DNA of 64,000 nt from a bacterium (GTDB lineage: Bacteria; Desulfobacterota; Binatia; DP-6). Below the pieces are notes generated by a model that saw only the letters and a list, made by a program, of their open reading frames with translations, searched no databases and was not told the origin of the DNA. Position numbers and translations under genes: made by a program. Shown here one piece after another: positions 35,976-44,860 of the stretch (position 1 is the first letter of the stretch; each line of letters starts with the position of its first letter). Where the stretch lies: contig JAHCID010000003.1 of assembly GCA_026129405.1 (NCBI GenBank), positions 371,257 through 435,256 on the forward strand, in the 5' to 3' direction.

Positions 35976-36977
35976 GTGAGCGGAGCGGACGTGGCGGCGG
36001 AGCGGGTGATCGTCAGCGGCGCGCGGCCCACCGGGCGCCTGCACCTCGGCAACTACCACGGCGCGATCGAGAACTGGGTCCGCCTCCAGGACGAGGCGCG
36101 CTGCTACTTCTTCGTCGCCGACTGGCACGCGCTGACCACCGCCTGGGACGAGCCCGGCGGCATCCCCGAGGCGACCATCGAGATGGTGCTCGACTGGCTG
36201 GCGGTCGGGCTCGATCCCGCGCGCTGCACCATGTTCCAGCAGTCGGCGGTGAAGGAGCATGCCGAGCTCTACGTGATCCTCGGCATGCTGACACCGGTGC
36301 CGTGGCTGGAGCGCAATCCCACCTACAAGGAGCAGCGCGAGCAGCTGACCGACCGCGACCTCTCGACCTTTGGCTTCCTCGGCTACCCGGTGCTCCAGGC
36401 CGCCGACGTGCTCATGTACAAGGCCACCGCGGTGCCGGTCGGCGTCGATCAGGTGCCGCACATCGAGCTGGCGCGAGAGATCGCGCGCCGTTTCAACGCC
36501 ACCTTCCGCGAGGTCTTCCCCGAGCCGCAGAGCCTGCTGACGGCCACCCCGAAGATCCTCGGCACCGATGGCCGCAAGATGAGCAAGAGCTACGGCAACG
36601 CGATCTACCTGACGGAGCCCGCGGCCGACGTCGACAAGAAGCTCTCGCGCATGGTGACCGACCCGCGCCGCGCGCGGCGCACCGATCCGGGCGATCCGGC
36701 CGATTGCCCGGCGTTCCAGTCGTTCCACCGTACCTACTGCACCGACGACGAGCTGCGCTGGGCGACCGCGGGCTGCACCACCGCCGGCATCGGCTGTCTC
36801 GAGTGCAAGAAGGTGGCGATCAAGCACGTGCTCGCCGAGCTGGAGCCGTTCCGCGAGCGCCGGGCGCAGCTGCGCCGTGACGACGCTCTGGCGGCGCTCG
36901 CCGCCGGCAACGCGGTGGCGCGCGCGCAGGCGGAGCGCACGATGGCCGAGGTCCGCGACGCACTGGGGGTACGATGA
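35976..36977 (+). CDS. trpS: Tryptophanyl-tRNA synthetase with a predicted 4Fe-4S motif
   Basis: This 333-aa class I synthetase has the HIGH-type motif PTGRLHLGNYHG and KMSKS in GRKMSKSYGN. It charges tRNA-Trp. Near the C-terminus the cysteines Cys244, Cys267, Cys274 and Cys277 form C-x22-C-x6-C-x2-C, the arrangement described for the iron-sulfur TrpRS of Thermotoga maritima that recognises the anticodon region. GTG 35976 is the chosen start. The stop overlaps the scpA start (ATG within CGATGA). Confidence 0.94.
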   Translation: MSGADVAAERVIVSGARPTGRLHLGNYHGAIENWVRLQDEARCYFFVADWHALTTAWDEPGGIPEATIEMVLDWLAVGLDPARCTMFQQSAVKEHAELYVILGMLTPVPWLERNPTYKEQREQLTDRDLSTFGFLGYPVLQAADVLMYKATAVPVGVDQVPHIELAREIARRFNATFREVFPEPQSLLTATPKILGTDGRKMSKSYGNAIYLTEPAADVDKKLSRMVTDPRRARRTDPGDPADCPAFQSFHRTYCTDDELRWATAGCTTAGIGCLECKKVAIKHVLAELEPFRERRAQLRRDDALAALAAGNAVARAQAERTMAEVRDALGVR

Positions 36978-37804
36978 CGACCGCCGTGGCACCGTGCACC
37001 GTCAAGCTCGCCGTCTTCGAGGGTCCGCTCGACCTCCTGCTGCACCTCATCAAGAAGAACGACATCGCGATCACCGACATCCCGATCGCGACCATCACCG
37101 ATCAGTACCTGGCGCTGCTCGAGGAGATTCCCGAGCTCAACCTGGACGGCGCCGGCGAGTACCTCGTCATGGCGGCGACGCTGACCTACCTGAAGAGCCG
37201 CATGCTCCTGCCGGAGGCCGAGGGCGCCGAGGAGGAGGGCGAGGAGGATCCGCGCGCGCAGCTCGTGCAGCAGCTGCTCGAGTATCAGCGCTACCGCGAG
37301 GCCTCCGCGCGCCTCGCCGAGCGCGCGCTGCTCGAGCGCGACGTCTTCGCGCCGCCGGGCGAGCCGCTGCCGAAGGACGTGCCGCTCGAAGGCCCCACCG
37401 TCCGCGCCGCCAGCCTCGGCGATCTGCTCGATGCGCTGCGCGGCGTGCTGGCGCGCGTGAAGAAGCCGGCGCCGCATCGCATCTTCCGTCCCGGGATCAC
37501 CGTCGGCGAGTGCGTGCAGCGCATCCTGGCGCGCTTCACGCTCGGCCGCCGCATCGAGTTCGGGACGCTCTTCACCGACCACACGGATCGCACCGAGGTG
37601 ATCGTCACCTTCCTTGCGCTCCTCGAGCTGATTCGGCTTAAGGTGGTCCGGGCCGCGCAGGACGAGCGCTTCGGCCCGATCGAGCTCGATCTCAGGGTGG
37701 CCGACCTCTCCGAGGCGGCGGACCTCGTCCGGGACGTGGGTGTGCAGGACACCTGGCGGGGATGGGAGGACACGGATGGACGGGGACCTGGCGATCAGTA
37801 CTGA
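36974..37804 (+). CDS. scpA: Segregation and condensation protein A
   Basis: This 276-aa kleisin subunit of the SMC complex has an N-terminal VFEGPLDLLLHLIKK motif that contacts SMC, a variable acidic middle (EGAEEEGEED), and a C-terminal winged helix ending near IELDLRVADL. It closes the SMC ring and works with ScpB in chromosome condensation. It overlaps trpS by 4 bases and scpB by 29 bases. Confidence 0.93.
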   Translation: MTTAVAPCTVKLAVFEGPLDLLLHLIKKNDIAITDIPIATITDQYLALLEEIPELNLDGAGEYLVMAATLTYLKSRMLLPEAEGAEEEGEEDPRAQLVQQLLEYQRYREASARLAERALLERDVFAPPGEPLPKDVPLEGPTVRAASLGDLLDALRGVLARVKKPAPHRIFRPGITVGECVQRILARFTLGRRIEFGTLFTDHTDRTEVIVTFLALLELIRLKVVRAAQDERFGPIELDLRVADLSEAADLVRDVGVQDTWRGWEDTDGRGPGDQY

Positions 37805-38813
37805 CGGCTACGGCGACGCGATCCTGAACGAGGAGCCGCCCGTCGCCGCCGAGCGCATCGCCCCCGAAGCGTGCGCGGACGTCCCCGCGCCGGAGGCGGT
37901 GGCCGATGCCGCGCACGAAGTCGCCGCGGTCGACCCCGATCGGTCGGAGGTCGTCGCCCAGGCCGACGGCGCCGGCGACGTCACGATGCCGGACGGCGAC
38001 GCACCCGCCGCCGACGGCGTCCCCGCCATCGTCTTCGCCCCCGTCGCCAGCGCCGCGGACCTCGCACGGCCGGAAGGCGCCGGCGAGCTCGCGCTCGCCG
38101 CGGCGCCCGCGATCGACGTCGACTCCGAGCCGGCCGTCGACCTCGTCCGTCTGGAGAGCCTGCTCGAGAGCCTGCTGCTCGCCGCCGGCGCCCCGGTGCC
38201 GCTGCCGCGCCTCGTCGAGGTGCTCGACGGGCCGGCGCGCCGCGACGTGGTCGCGGCGCTGAAAGGCCTCGGCGAACGCTACGAGCGGGAAGGGCGCGGG
38301 CTGCGCCTCGTGCACGTGGCCGGCGGCTGGCAGCTGCGCAGCGCCCCGGAGCACGGTCCGCTCGTGCGCAAGCTCCTCGGCGGGCGTCCGCCGCGCCTGT
38401 CGCGCGCCATGCTGGAGACGCTCGCGATCGTCGCCTATCGCCAGCCGTGCACCAAGCCCGAGATCGAGGCCATCCGCGGCGTCGACGCCGACGCCACGCT
38501 GAACACGCTGCTCGAGCGCCGCATGGTGAAGATCACCGGGCGCAAGGACGCGCCGGGGCGGCCGCTGCTCTACGCCACCACGCGCGAGTTCCTCGAGGTC
38601 TTCGGCCTGCCCGACCTGAACGCGCTGCCGCCGCTCGCCGAGCTGGGGACCGGCGCGGAGCTGCTCGCGGCGCCGGACCTCACCATCGGTCCGGGCGGCG
38701 TGCAGGCGACGCCGACGCCCGCCGCGGCGCTCGGCTTCACGAACGGCGTGCAGCCGGTCGAGCCGAGCGCTGAGAGCGAGGCGGCGGCGCCCGGCGACGA
38801 GGCGGCAGGCTGA
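37776..38813 (+). CDS. scpB: Segregation and condensation protein B with a long acidic N-terminal extension
   Basis: The 345-aa protein contains the usual ScpB tandem winged helices from about residue 125 to 285 (LESLLLAAGAPVPLPRL, then LSRAMLETLAIVAYRQP and GRKDAPGRPLLYATT). About 120 Ala/Asp/Glu/Pro-rich residues precede them, and a low-complexity tail of about 60 residues follows. Bacterial ScpB proteins are usually 180-260 aa. GGGAGGA lies just before ATG 37776. The stop is shared with the following CTG start (CTGA). Confidence 0.9.
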   Translation: MDGDLAISTDGYGDAILNEEPPVAAERIAPEACADVPAPEAVADAAHEVAAVDPDRSEVVAQADGAGDVTMPDGDAPAADGVPAIVFAPVASAADLARPEGAGELALAAAPAIDVDSEPAVDLVRLESLLESLLLAAGAPVPLPRLVEVLDGPARRDVVAALKGLGERYEREGRGLRLVHVAGGWQLRSAPEHGPLVRKLLGGRPPRLSRAMLETLAIVAYRQPCTKPEIEAIRGVDADATLNTLLERRMVKITGRKDAPGRPLLYATTREFLEVFGLPDLNALPPLAELGTGAELLAAPDLTIGPGGVQATPTPAAALGFTNGVQPVEPSAESEAAAPGDEAAG

Positions 38814-39712
38814 GCGAGCGGCTCCAGAAGCTGCTGAGCGCCGCCGGGCTCGCGTCCCGCCGGCACGCCGAGGAGCTGATCCGCGAGGGGCGCGTCACCG
38901 TCAACGGTGTCGTCGTCACCGAGCTGGGGGTGCGCGCCGATCCAGCGACGGACGTGGTCGCGCTCGACGGCGAGCGCATCGCCACCGGCGGCCCGCGGCA
39001 CACGGTGATGCTGCACAAGCCGCGCCTCGTGGTCAGCACCATGTCGGATCCGGAGAACCGGCCGACGGTGCGCGAGTACCTGCCCCCCGGGCTGGGACGC
39101 CTCTATCCGGTCGGGCGGCTCGACTTCCAGTCGACCGGCCTCCTCCTCCTCACCAACGACGGGGCGCTCGCCGAGCGGCTGCTGCACCCGCGCGGCGGCA
39201 TCGAGCGCCTGTACCAGGTGAAGGTCGACGGCAGCGTCGACGGGCGTCTCCTCGGACGCTTGCGCCGCGGCGCGCGCCTCGAGGACGGGCGCGTGACGCC
39301 CACTCGCGTCGACCGGGTCTCGGCGCTGCCGACGAAGACCTGGCTCGAGGTCGCCGTCACCGAGGGCCGCCAGCACCTCGTGCGCCGCCTGTGCGCCGCC
39401 CACGGCCTGAAGGTCGACAAGCTCGTGCGCGTGGGGCTCGGGCCGCTGACGCTCGGCGAGCTGCCGCGGGGCGCGTGGCGGGAGATCACCGGCCGCGAGC
39501 TGGCGCAGCTCTATGCGGCGGTGAAGCTCACGCCGCCGCGCGGCGGCGGCGCAGCCGGGGCACCGGCACCCCGAGCACCCGGCACGCGACCCAGAACGCC
39601 CCCACGGACACCGGAATCGCCACCGCCACGCGGGCGGCGTGGCGCGCCGTCCCGGCCGCGGGCCAGTACGGGGCGCACACCGCGTCGAGCAGGACCGAAA
39701 CCGCGGTCATGA
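38810..39712 (+). CDS. Pseudouridine synthase of the RsuA/RluB family, likely CTG start
   Basis: The frame holds an S4 RNA-binding domain beginning SERLQKLLSAAGLASRRHA, then the catalytic core with GRLDFQSTGLLLLTNDG (catalytic Asp) and LEVAVTEGRQHLVRR. It would modify a uridine in rRNA. The first in-frame ATG/GTG/TTG is GTG 38930, inside the domain and too late. The codon CTG 38810 stands exactly where RluB proteins start and overlaps the scpB stop as CTGA, like the other overlapping pairs here. The Pro/Arg-rich C-terminal tail of about 60 residues runs antisense into the end of murJ. Confidence 0.85.
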   Translation: MSERLQKLLSAAGLASRRHAEELIREGRVTVNGVVVTELGVRADPATDVVALDGERIATGGPRHTVMLHKPRLVVSTMSDPENRPTVREYLPPGLGRLYPVGRLDFQSTGLLLLTNDGALAERLLHPRGGIERLYQVKVDGSVDGRLLGRLRRGARLEDGRVTPTRVDRVSALPTKTWLEVAVTEGRQHLVRRLCAAHGLKVDKLVRVGLGPLTLGELPRGAWREITGRELAQLYAAVKLTPPRGGGAAGAPAPRAPGTRPRTPPRTPESPPPRGRRGAPSRPRASTGRTPRRAGPKPRS

Positions 39713-41174
39713 CCGCGGCGGCGAGCGCGATGCGTCCGACCGCCGTGCCGAGCCCCGCTCCCAGGGAGCCGATGCGCCGCCGCAGCACCCAGAGCAGGAC
39801 GGCGCAGTTGCCGATCGCCACCGCGGAAGTCGACAGCGCGAGCCCGACCGTCCCCCAGCCGAGGACGCGCACGAACAGCCAGTTGAGGCCGAGGTTCGTC
39901 GCGATCGACAGCAGGCTCACGCGCGCCGGCGTGCGCGCATCGTCGAGCGCGTAGAAAGCCGGCGCGACGACCTTGATGCCGGCGTAGCCGGCGAGCCCGA
40001 TCGCATACCCGGCGAGCGCCTGTGCCGCGTGGGTGGTGTCGTGGGCATCGAAGCGGCCGTGCTCGTAGATGAGACCGATGATGGGCTCGCCGAACACCGC
40101 CAGCCCGACGGCCGCAGGCAGGCACAGGAGCACCGTCATCTCGAGCGCCTGGCGCAGCGAGGTGCGCATCGCCGCGTGGTCGCCGCGCGCCGCGTGGCGT
40201 GAGACGAGCGGCAACGTCACCGTCCCGATGGCGACGCCGAAGAGCCCGATCGGCAGCTGCATGAAGCGAAAGGCGACGTTGAGCCAGGAGACCGCGCCGT
40301 CCCCGAGGTAGGAGGCGAAGTTGTTGTTGACGAAGACGTTCACCTGCACGGCCGCGGCGCCGATCGTCGCCGGCGCCATCAGCGCCAACACCTGGCGCAG
40401 CGCCGGGTCGCGCCACGCCAGCACGGGACGCCAGCGGAAGCCGACGGCGAACAGCGACGGCAGCTGCACGGCCAGCTGGAGCACCCCGCCGATCATGGTC
40501 CCGATCGCCATGCCGGTGATCGCCCGTGCCGCCAGATCGGGATCGAACGCGGCGACGGCGCCGCCGCGCAGCTCCGCCCACACCGCCCCGAGGTAGCCGG
40601 GCGCCATCCAGTGCACGCAGGCGAGCCCACCCACGACCGAGCCGAGGTTGAAGAACGTCGACGCCGACGCCGGGACGCCGAAGTGGTTGCGCGTGTTGAG
40701 GATGCCCATGACCACCGCCGCCAGCGCCACGAGCAGCAGGAACGGGAACATGATGCGCGTCAGCGAGACGGTGAGCTCGAGCTTGCCCGGCACCGCCGCG
40801 AACCCCGGTGCCATGGCGTGCGACAGCGCCGGCGCCGCCCAGATGCCGAGCAGGCAGAGCGCCCCGACCACGATCGCGAGCACGTTGAGGACGAGGCTCG
40901 CGAGCCGCCACGCGGCGCGCTCGCCGTCACGCTCGAGCGTCTGGCTGAACGTGGTCACGAAGGCGGCGGAGAGGGCGCCCTCCGCGAAGAGGTCGCGCAG
41001 GAGGTTCGGGATGCGGAAGGCGGTGACGAACGCGTCGAGGGAGCGGCCCGCGCCGAAGGCGACCGCGAACACCTGCTCGCGCACCAGGCCGAGGACGCGG
41101 CTCGAGAGCACCGCCGCGCTCACGACGCCGGCCCGCCTCGCCAGCTGTGCGCGGCTTCCCGCCTCCCCGCTCAT
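39528..41174 (-). CDS. murJ: Lipid II flippase MurJ
   Basis: This 548-aa polytopic membrane protein has about 14 helices. The start region (SSRVLGLVREQVFAVAFG), IPNLLRDLFAEGALSAAFV and VNNNFASYL are typical of MurJ/MviN. It moves undecaprenyl-PP-MurNAc-pentapeptide-GlcNAc to the periplasmic side for peptidoglycan synthesis. It lies downstream of lnt on the same strand, with a gap of 52 bases, and its 3' end overlaps the convergent rluB tail by 185 bases. Confidence 0.93.
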   Translation of the reverse strand: MSGEAGSRAQLARRAGVVSAAVLSSRVLGLVREQVFAVAFGAGRSLDAFVTAFRIPNLLRDLFAEGALSAAFVTTFSQTLERDGERAAWRLASLVLNVLAIVVGALCLLGIWAAPALSHAMAPGFAAVPGKLELTVSLTRIMFPFLLLVALAAVVMGILNTRNHFGVPASASTFFNLGSVVGGLACVHWMAPGYLGAVWAELRGGAVAAFDPDLAARAITGMAIGTMIGGVLQLAVQLPSLFAVGFRWRPVLAWRDPALRQVLALMAPATIGAAAVQVNVFVNNNFASYLGDGAVSWLNVAFRFMQLPIGLFGVAIGTVTLPLVSRHAARGDHAAMRTSLRQALEMTVLLCLPAAVGLAVFGEPIIGLIYEHGRFDAHDTTHAAQALAGYAIGLAGYAGIKVVAPAFYALDDARTPARVSLLSIATNLGLNWLFVRVLGWGTVGLALSTSAVAIGNCAVLLWVLRRRIGSLGAGLGTAVGRIALAAAVMTAVSVLLDAVCAPYWPAAGTARHAARVAVAIPVSVGAFWVACRVLGVPVPRLRRRRAAA

Positions 41175-41226
41175 CGTCCGCGGCCGGTGGTATGCGAGCC
41201 GCGGGAGGGGCGCAAGGCGCGGCGGC

Positions 41227-42771
41227 CTACACCGGCACCGGCTCCGGCTGCCGCACCCGGTCGGCCGCGGCGGGTGCGCCGAGCGCTCGTGCCAACGCCA
41301 CCAGCGCCCAGGCGAGGCAGGCGAAGGCGAACCAGTCCCCGAACCGTACGTACGGCGTCAGCGCCGTCTCCGGGACGACCTGCGCGCTGGCGATCGTGGC
41401 GAGGCCCGTCGGCGCCGCCGTCACCGTGCGCCCGAACGGATCGACGACCGCCGAGACGCCGGTCGTGGCCGCGCGGACGAGGAAGCGCTGAGCCTCGACC
41501 GCGCGCACCTTCGCCATCGCGAAGTGCTGCCGGCTGCCGATCCCGTGGCCGGCGTCGAGCCAGCCGTCGTTGGCGACGTTGACGAGCACCGTGGCACCGG
41601 CGGCGACGGCGTCGTGGACGACGTCCGGGTAGAGCAGCTCGTGGCAGATCGACACCCCGAGGCGCGTGAAGCCGGCGAGCAGCCCGGGATCGGTGCCGGG
41701 CGAGAACGCCCGCGGCGATTCCAGGGGTCCGGCCTCGGACGGCACGGCGAGCGGCGGGCTCTCGGCAAAGGGAACGAGCCGCCGCTTGTCGTAGTGGCCG
41801 CCGGCGGTGCCGTCGGGCCGGACGAGCCGGACGCTGTTGTAGGTGCGCCCGGCGGCCCAGCGCGGACCGCCGATGAGGAGATCCGCGTCGAGGCGGGCGG
41901 CGAGCCGCGCGAGCGTCCGCGCGACGAACGGCTCGTGCTCGAGGTAGAGCGTGACGGCGTTCTCCGGCCACACGACCAGCGCGGGACGCGTCGCCTGCGC
42001 GATCGTCTCGGTGAGGCGGACGTTGGCGAGGAACTGCGCCTCGGCGAAGGCGCGCGTCCAGTGGAACGCCGGGGGCACGTTGCTCTGCACGACGACGACC
42101 GCGCGCGCGCCCGCAGCCGGGGCGAGCCCGCGCGCGACGCGGATCTCGCCCGCGAGCGCGACGCCGATCACGACCGCGGCCGGTCCGGCGAGCCGGCGCA
42201 GGGCGGCGCGCCGGCCCGGGCCGCGCAGGGCCGCGAGCGCGTCGGCGATCCCGACGCTGCCGAGCGCGACCACGAACGACAGCCCGTAGATGCCGGTCGC
42301 CGCCGTCAGCTGGAGGAGCGGCGTGACGTCGTGCTGGGTGTAGCCGAGCAGCGCCCACGGCTGGCCGAAGACGCGACCGCGCACCAGCTCGCACGCGACC
42401 CACAGTGCGGCGATCGCGATCTGGGTGGGAAAGCCGCCGCCGTGGCGCATGAGCACCGCGGCGCCCGCGGCGAAGGCGCCGAAGGTGGCGCCGATGGCCA
42501 CGAGGTAGGCCGCCGACATCGCGACGGCCCCGGCGACGATGCCGGCCGCGAAGTAGCTCGCGACCGCCCCCGTCAGCCACCAGGTGACGGCCCACCCGCA
42601 CGCGAAGCCGTACAGCGCCCCGAAGCCCCCCGCCGCGAGCGGCCGCCGCCGGCGCACGACGAGGAGCAGCGGGACGAGCGTCAGCCAGCCCGCGATCGGG
42701 TGATCGAAGGGCGGCAGTGCCGCCGCATAGCAGCCGGCCCCGGCGAGGACCGCGAGGACTCGGCGCACCAT
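41227..42771 (-). CDS. lnt: Apolipoprotein N-acyltransferase
   Basis: This 514-aa inner-membrane enzyme adds the third acyl chain to lipoproteins. Seven or so N-terminal helices precede a nitrilase-like domain. The catalytic triad is visible as Glu in VVWPENAV, Lys in YDKRRLVPF and Cys in SICHELLYP. Length is normal. The gene lies 3 bases after the exported-protein gene and before murJ. Its presence fits the lipobox proteins and two-membrane envelope. Confidence 0.92.
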   Translation of the reverse strand: MVRRVLAVLAGAGCYAAALPPFDHPIAGWLTLVPLLLVVRRRRPLAAGGFGALYGFACGWAVTWWLTGAVASYFAAGIVAGAVAMSAAYLVAIGATFGAFAAGAAVLMRHGGGFPTQIAIAALWVACELVRGRVFGQPWALLGYTQHDVTPLLQLTAATGIYGLSFVVALGSVGIADALAALRGPGRRAALRRLAGPAAVVIGVALAGEIRVARGLAPAAGARAVVVVQSNVPPAFHWTRAFAEAQFLANVRLTETIAQATRPALVVWPENAVTLYLEHEPFVARTLARLAARLDADLLIGGPRWAAGRTYNSVRLVRPDGTAGGHYDKRRLVPFAESPPLAVPSEAGPLESPRAFSPGTDPGLLAGFTRLGVSICHELLYPDVVHDAVAAGATVLVNVANDGWLDAGHGIGSRQHFAMAKVRAVEAQRFLVRAATTGVSAVVDPFGRTVTAAPTGLATIASAQVVPETALTPYVRFGDWFAFACLAWALVALARALGAPAAADRVRQPEPVPV

Positions 42772-42774
42772 GCG

Positions 42775-43683
42775 TCAGCTGCCGGGCGTTCCCTCGGGCT
42801 CGGCGGTGACGACCAGCTGGAAGGGCGGGGTCGCGCCCGGGGGCAAGGTGAGGCCGTTGGCCAGCTGCCCGCGCACGGCGACGACGATCACGTCGTGGTC
42901 GACGTGCCGGGTCCCGGTGACGTGCCACTCGCCGTCGGCGTCGTCGACGAGGAAGTGCTCGCTGCGGAAGTGCTCGGTCTTCCAGGTGACGAATTCGTGA
43001 CGCCAGTAGGCCAGCGTGGTGCTCGTCGACTGGTCGCCCGCATAGAGCTCGAAGAGGCCCGGGACCGACGGGTCGAGCAGCTGCATCAGATAGCCCTGGG
43101 GATTGTACATGGCCACGTTCGACGCCTGGAACTGTATCGGCAGATCCAGCGCGGTTCCCCAGAAGCGGGTGGCACGCGAGATGCGGCTGACGTCGACCGG
43201 GATGTAGATGGTGCCGTCGAAGCCGACGGCGGCCCGATAGGCAGGGCGCACCACCGACCCGGCGGTGTCGAGCGTGAGGGGCCTAGGGGCGACCGTGAAC
43301 AGCTGGTGGCTCACGGCGAACACCAGGCTGTTGTTGCGGTAGACGTTGATCCGCGTCGGCCCGAGCGCGACCTCGGGCACGCGCACGCGCAGGTGCACGC
43401 GGTTCTGGCCGTCGGCGATGTCCCGCTTGCGGCGAGCCTTGCCCTGGCTCCAGGCGCCGACACCGGTGCCGGCGCCGCCGGTCTCGAAGAAGACGTCGTA
43501 TCGCTTGCCGTCGTCGAGGGTGTTGTCGAACACGGTGACGGTCTGGTCACCCGAGGCGACGAAGGGCCGTACGCTTGCCCGTGGTGGGGGGGGTTTGTCG
43601 CAGCCGCAGCCGGCGTGGGCGGGGGCAGCCGTGAGGGCCATGCCGATGGCCAGCAATCCGATCGCGACGGTCGTGGTGCGCAT
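42775..43683 (-). CDS. Exported protein of unknown function
   Basis: The 302-aa protein has a clear signal peptide (MRTTTVAIGLLAIGMAL, with cleavage after AHA) and then GCGCDKPPPP. The mature part is predicted to be beta-rich, with several VRV/FEL/YIP-type strands and no catalytic motif that I recognise. ATG 43683 was chosen because AAGAGGAG lies 8 bases upstream; an in-frame ATG at 43701 lacks one. It sits between the sensor kinase gene and lnt on the same strand. The function is unknown; a cell-surface or periplasmic binding role is possible. Confidence 0.75.
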   Translation of the reverse strand: MRTTTVAIGLLAIGMALTAAPAHAGCGCDKPPPPRASVRPFVASGDQTVTVFDNTLDDGKRYDVFFETGGAGTGVGAWSQGKARRKRDIADGQNRVHLRVRVPEVALGPTRINVYRNNSLVFAVSHQLFTVAPRPLTLDTAGSVVRPAYRAAVGFDGTIYIPVDVSRISRATRFWGTALDLPIQFQASNVAMYNPQGYLMQLLDPSVPGLFELYAGDQSTSTTLAYWRHEFVTWKTEHFRSEHFLVDDADGEWHVTGTRHVDHDVIVVAVRGQLANGLTLPPGATPPFQLVVTAEPEGTPGS

Positions 43684-43735
43684 CCGTGTGCTCCTCTTCA
43701 TGGACGGGACGTGGACGGGACGGGATCGGGCCGCG

Positions 43736-44860
43736 TCAGGCGGCCCGGCTCGCCGCGGCGCGCGCCGCGGGCAGGGTGACGCGGAACCGGGCGCCGGTGC
43801 CGGGCCGGCTCTCCACGTCGAGGTCGCCGCGCATCAGGCGCGCGAAGCGACGGGCGAGGGCGAGGCCGAGGCCGATCCCCTTGCGCTCGCCATCGTGGGG
43901 CTGCAGCTGATGGAAGGCATCGAAGATGCGCTCCTGCGCCTCGGGCGGGATACCCGGGCCGGTGTCGGCGACGGTCATCCACACGGTGCCACCCGCCAGC
44001 CCGGCGCTCAGCCGGATCTCCCCCGCGTCGGTGAACTTGGCGGCGTTGGCGAGCAGATTCTGCACCACGACCTTGAGCTTCGCGCCGTCGACCTCGACGA
44101 GCGGGAGCGTCGGCGGCAGGTCGGCCACGAAGGCGACCGGCTTCGCGCGCACGAGCAGGGCGAACGCTTCGCCCAGCTCGCGCAGGAGCGGCAGGAGATC
44201 GATCGCCTCGTTGCGCAGACGCAGCGCGCCGGCCTCGAGCTGCGAGAGGTCGAGGAACTCTTCGACGAGGTCGAGCAGATGCCCCGCGTTGCCGCGCACC
44301 TTCTCGAGGACGCCGCTGGCCTCCGGTGCACAGGAGCCGAACGTCCCCTCGCGCAGCAGATCGAGATAGCCGACGATGATGTTGAGCGGCGTGCGGAACT
44401 CGTGCGAGACGTTGGCGAGCAGCTCGGTCTTGACGCGCTCGGCCCCGTGCAGGGACGAGAGCTGGTCCCATGCCTTGAGCGCGACGTCGACCCAGAGCAG
44501 GAGGCGTTCGGGATCCTCGCTCTTGTCGTGGTAGCCCTGGATCGCGAGGCTGCGCAGCAGCTCGCGCGGCGGCGTCGCGCCGGCGTAGCCGGTCTGGAGA
44601 ACGATCTGGAGCAGGGTGTCGCGCGCGCGGGCCTGCGCGATCACCTGCTCGCCGCTCATCTCCGGCATCACCCAGTCGACGAGCAGCAGCTGCACCGTCT
44701 CGCGCGCGAGGAGCTCCAGAGCCTCCTCGCCACGCGACGCCGTCAGCACGCGATGTCCCTCGCGCTCGAGCAGCATGCGCACCGACGAGAGCGTGTCGTG
44801 CTGGTCGTCGACGACCAGGATGGTGCGCCCGCTCGCCGGCACCACGCGGCGCAGGCTCAT
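43736..44860 (-). CDS. Hybrid response regulator-histidine kinase
   Basis: The 374-aa protein has an N-terminal receiver domain (VVDDQHD acidic pair, phospho-Asp in LLVDWVMPEMSG, Thr in VLQTGYAG, Lys in YHDK). A HisKA domain follows with His in NVSHEFRTPLN, then a HATPase_c domain (NLLANAAKFT, DTGPGIPP, GIGLGLALA). It has no membrane segment. Such receiver-first kinases relay a signal received from another kinase. ATG 44860 has GGAG 8 bases upstream; the open frame extends further but without family similarity. Confidence 0.9.
   Translation of the reverse strand: MSLRRVVPASGRTILVVDDQHDTLSSVRMLLEREGHRVLTASRGEEALELLARETVQLLLVDWVMPEMSGEQVIAQARARDTLLQIVLQTGYAGATPPRELLRSLAIQGYHDKSEDPERLLLWVDVALKAWDQLSSLHGAERVKTELLANVSHEFRTPLNIIVGYLDLLREGTFGSCAPEASGVLEKVRGNAGHLLDLVEEFLDLSQLEAGALRLRNEAIDLLPLLRELGEAFALLVRAKPVAFVADLPPTLPLVEVDGAKLKVVVQNLLANAAKFTDAGEIRLSAGLAGGTVWMTVADTGPGIPPEAQERIFDAFHQLQPHDGERKGIGLGLALARRFARLMRGDLDVESRPGTGARFRVTLPAARAAASRAA

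Noticed and set aside
39532-39547. Perfect palindrome GCCGCCGCGCGGCGGC between rluB and murJ as a terminator
   Set aside because: It lies inside coding sequence and is explained by Arg/Ala codon repeats; no T-run follows on either strand.
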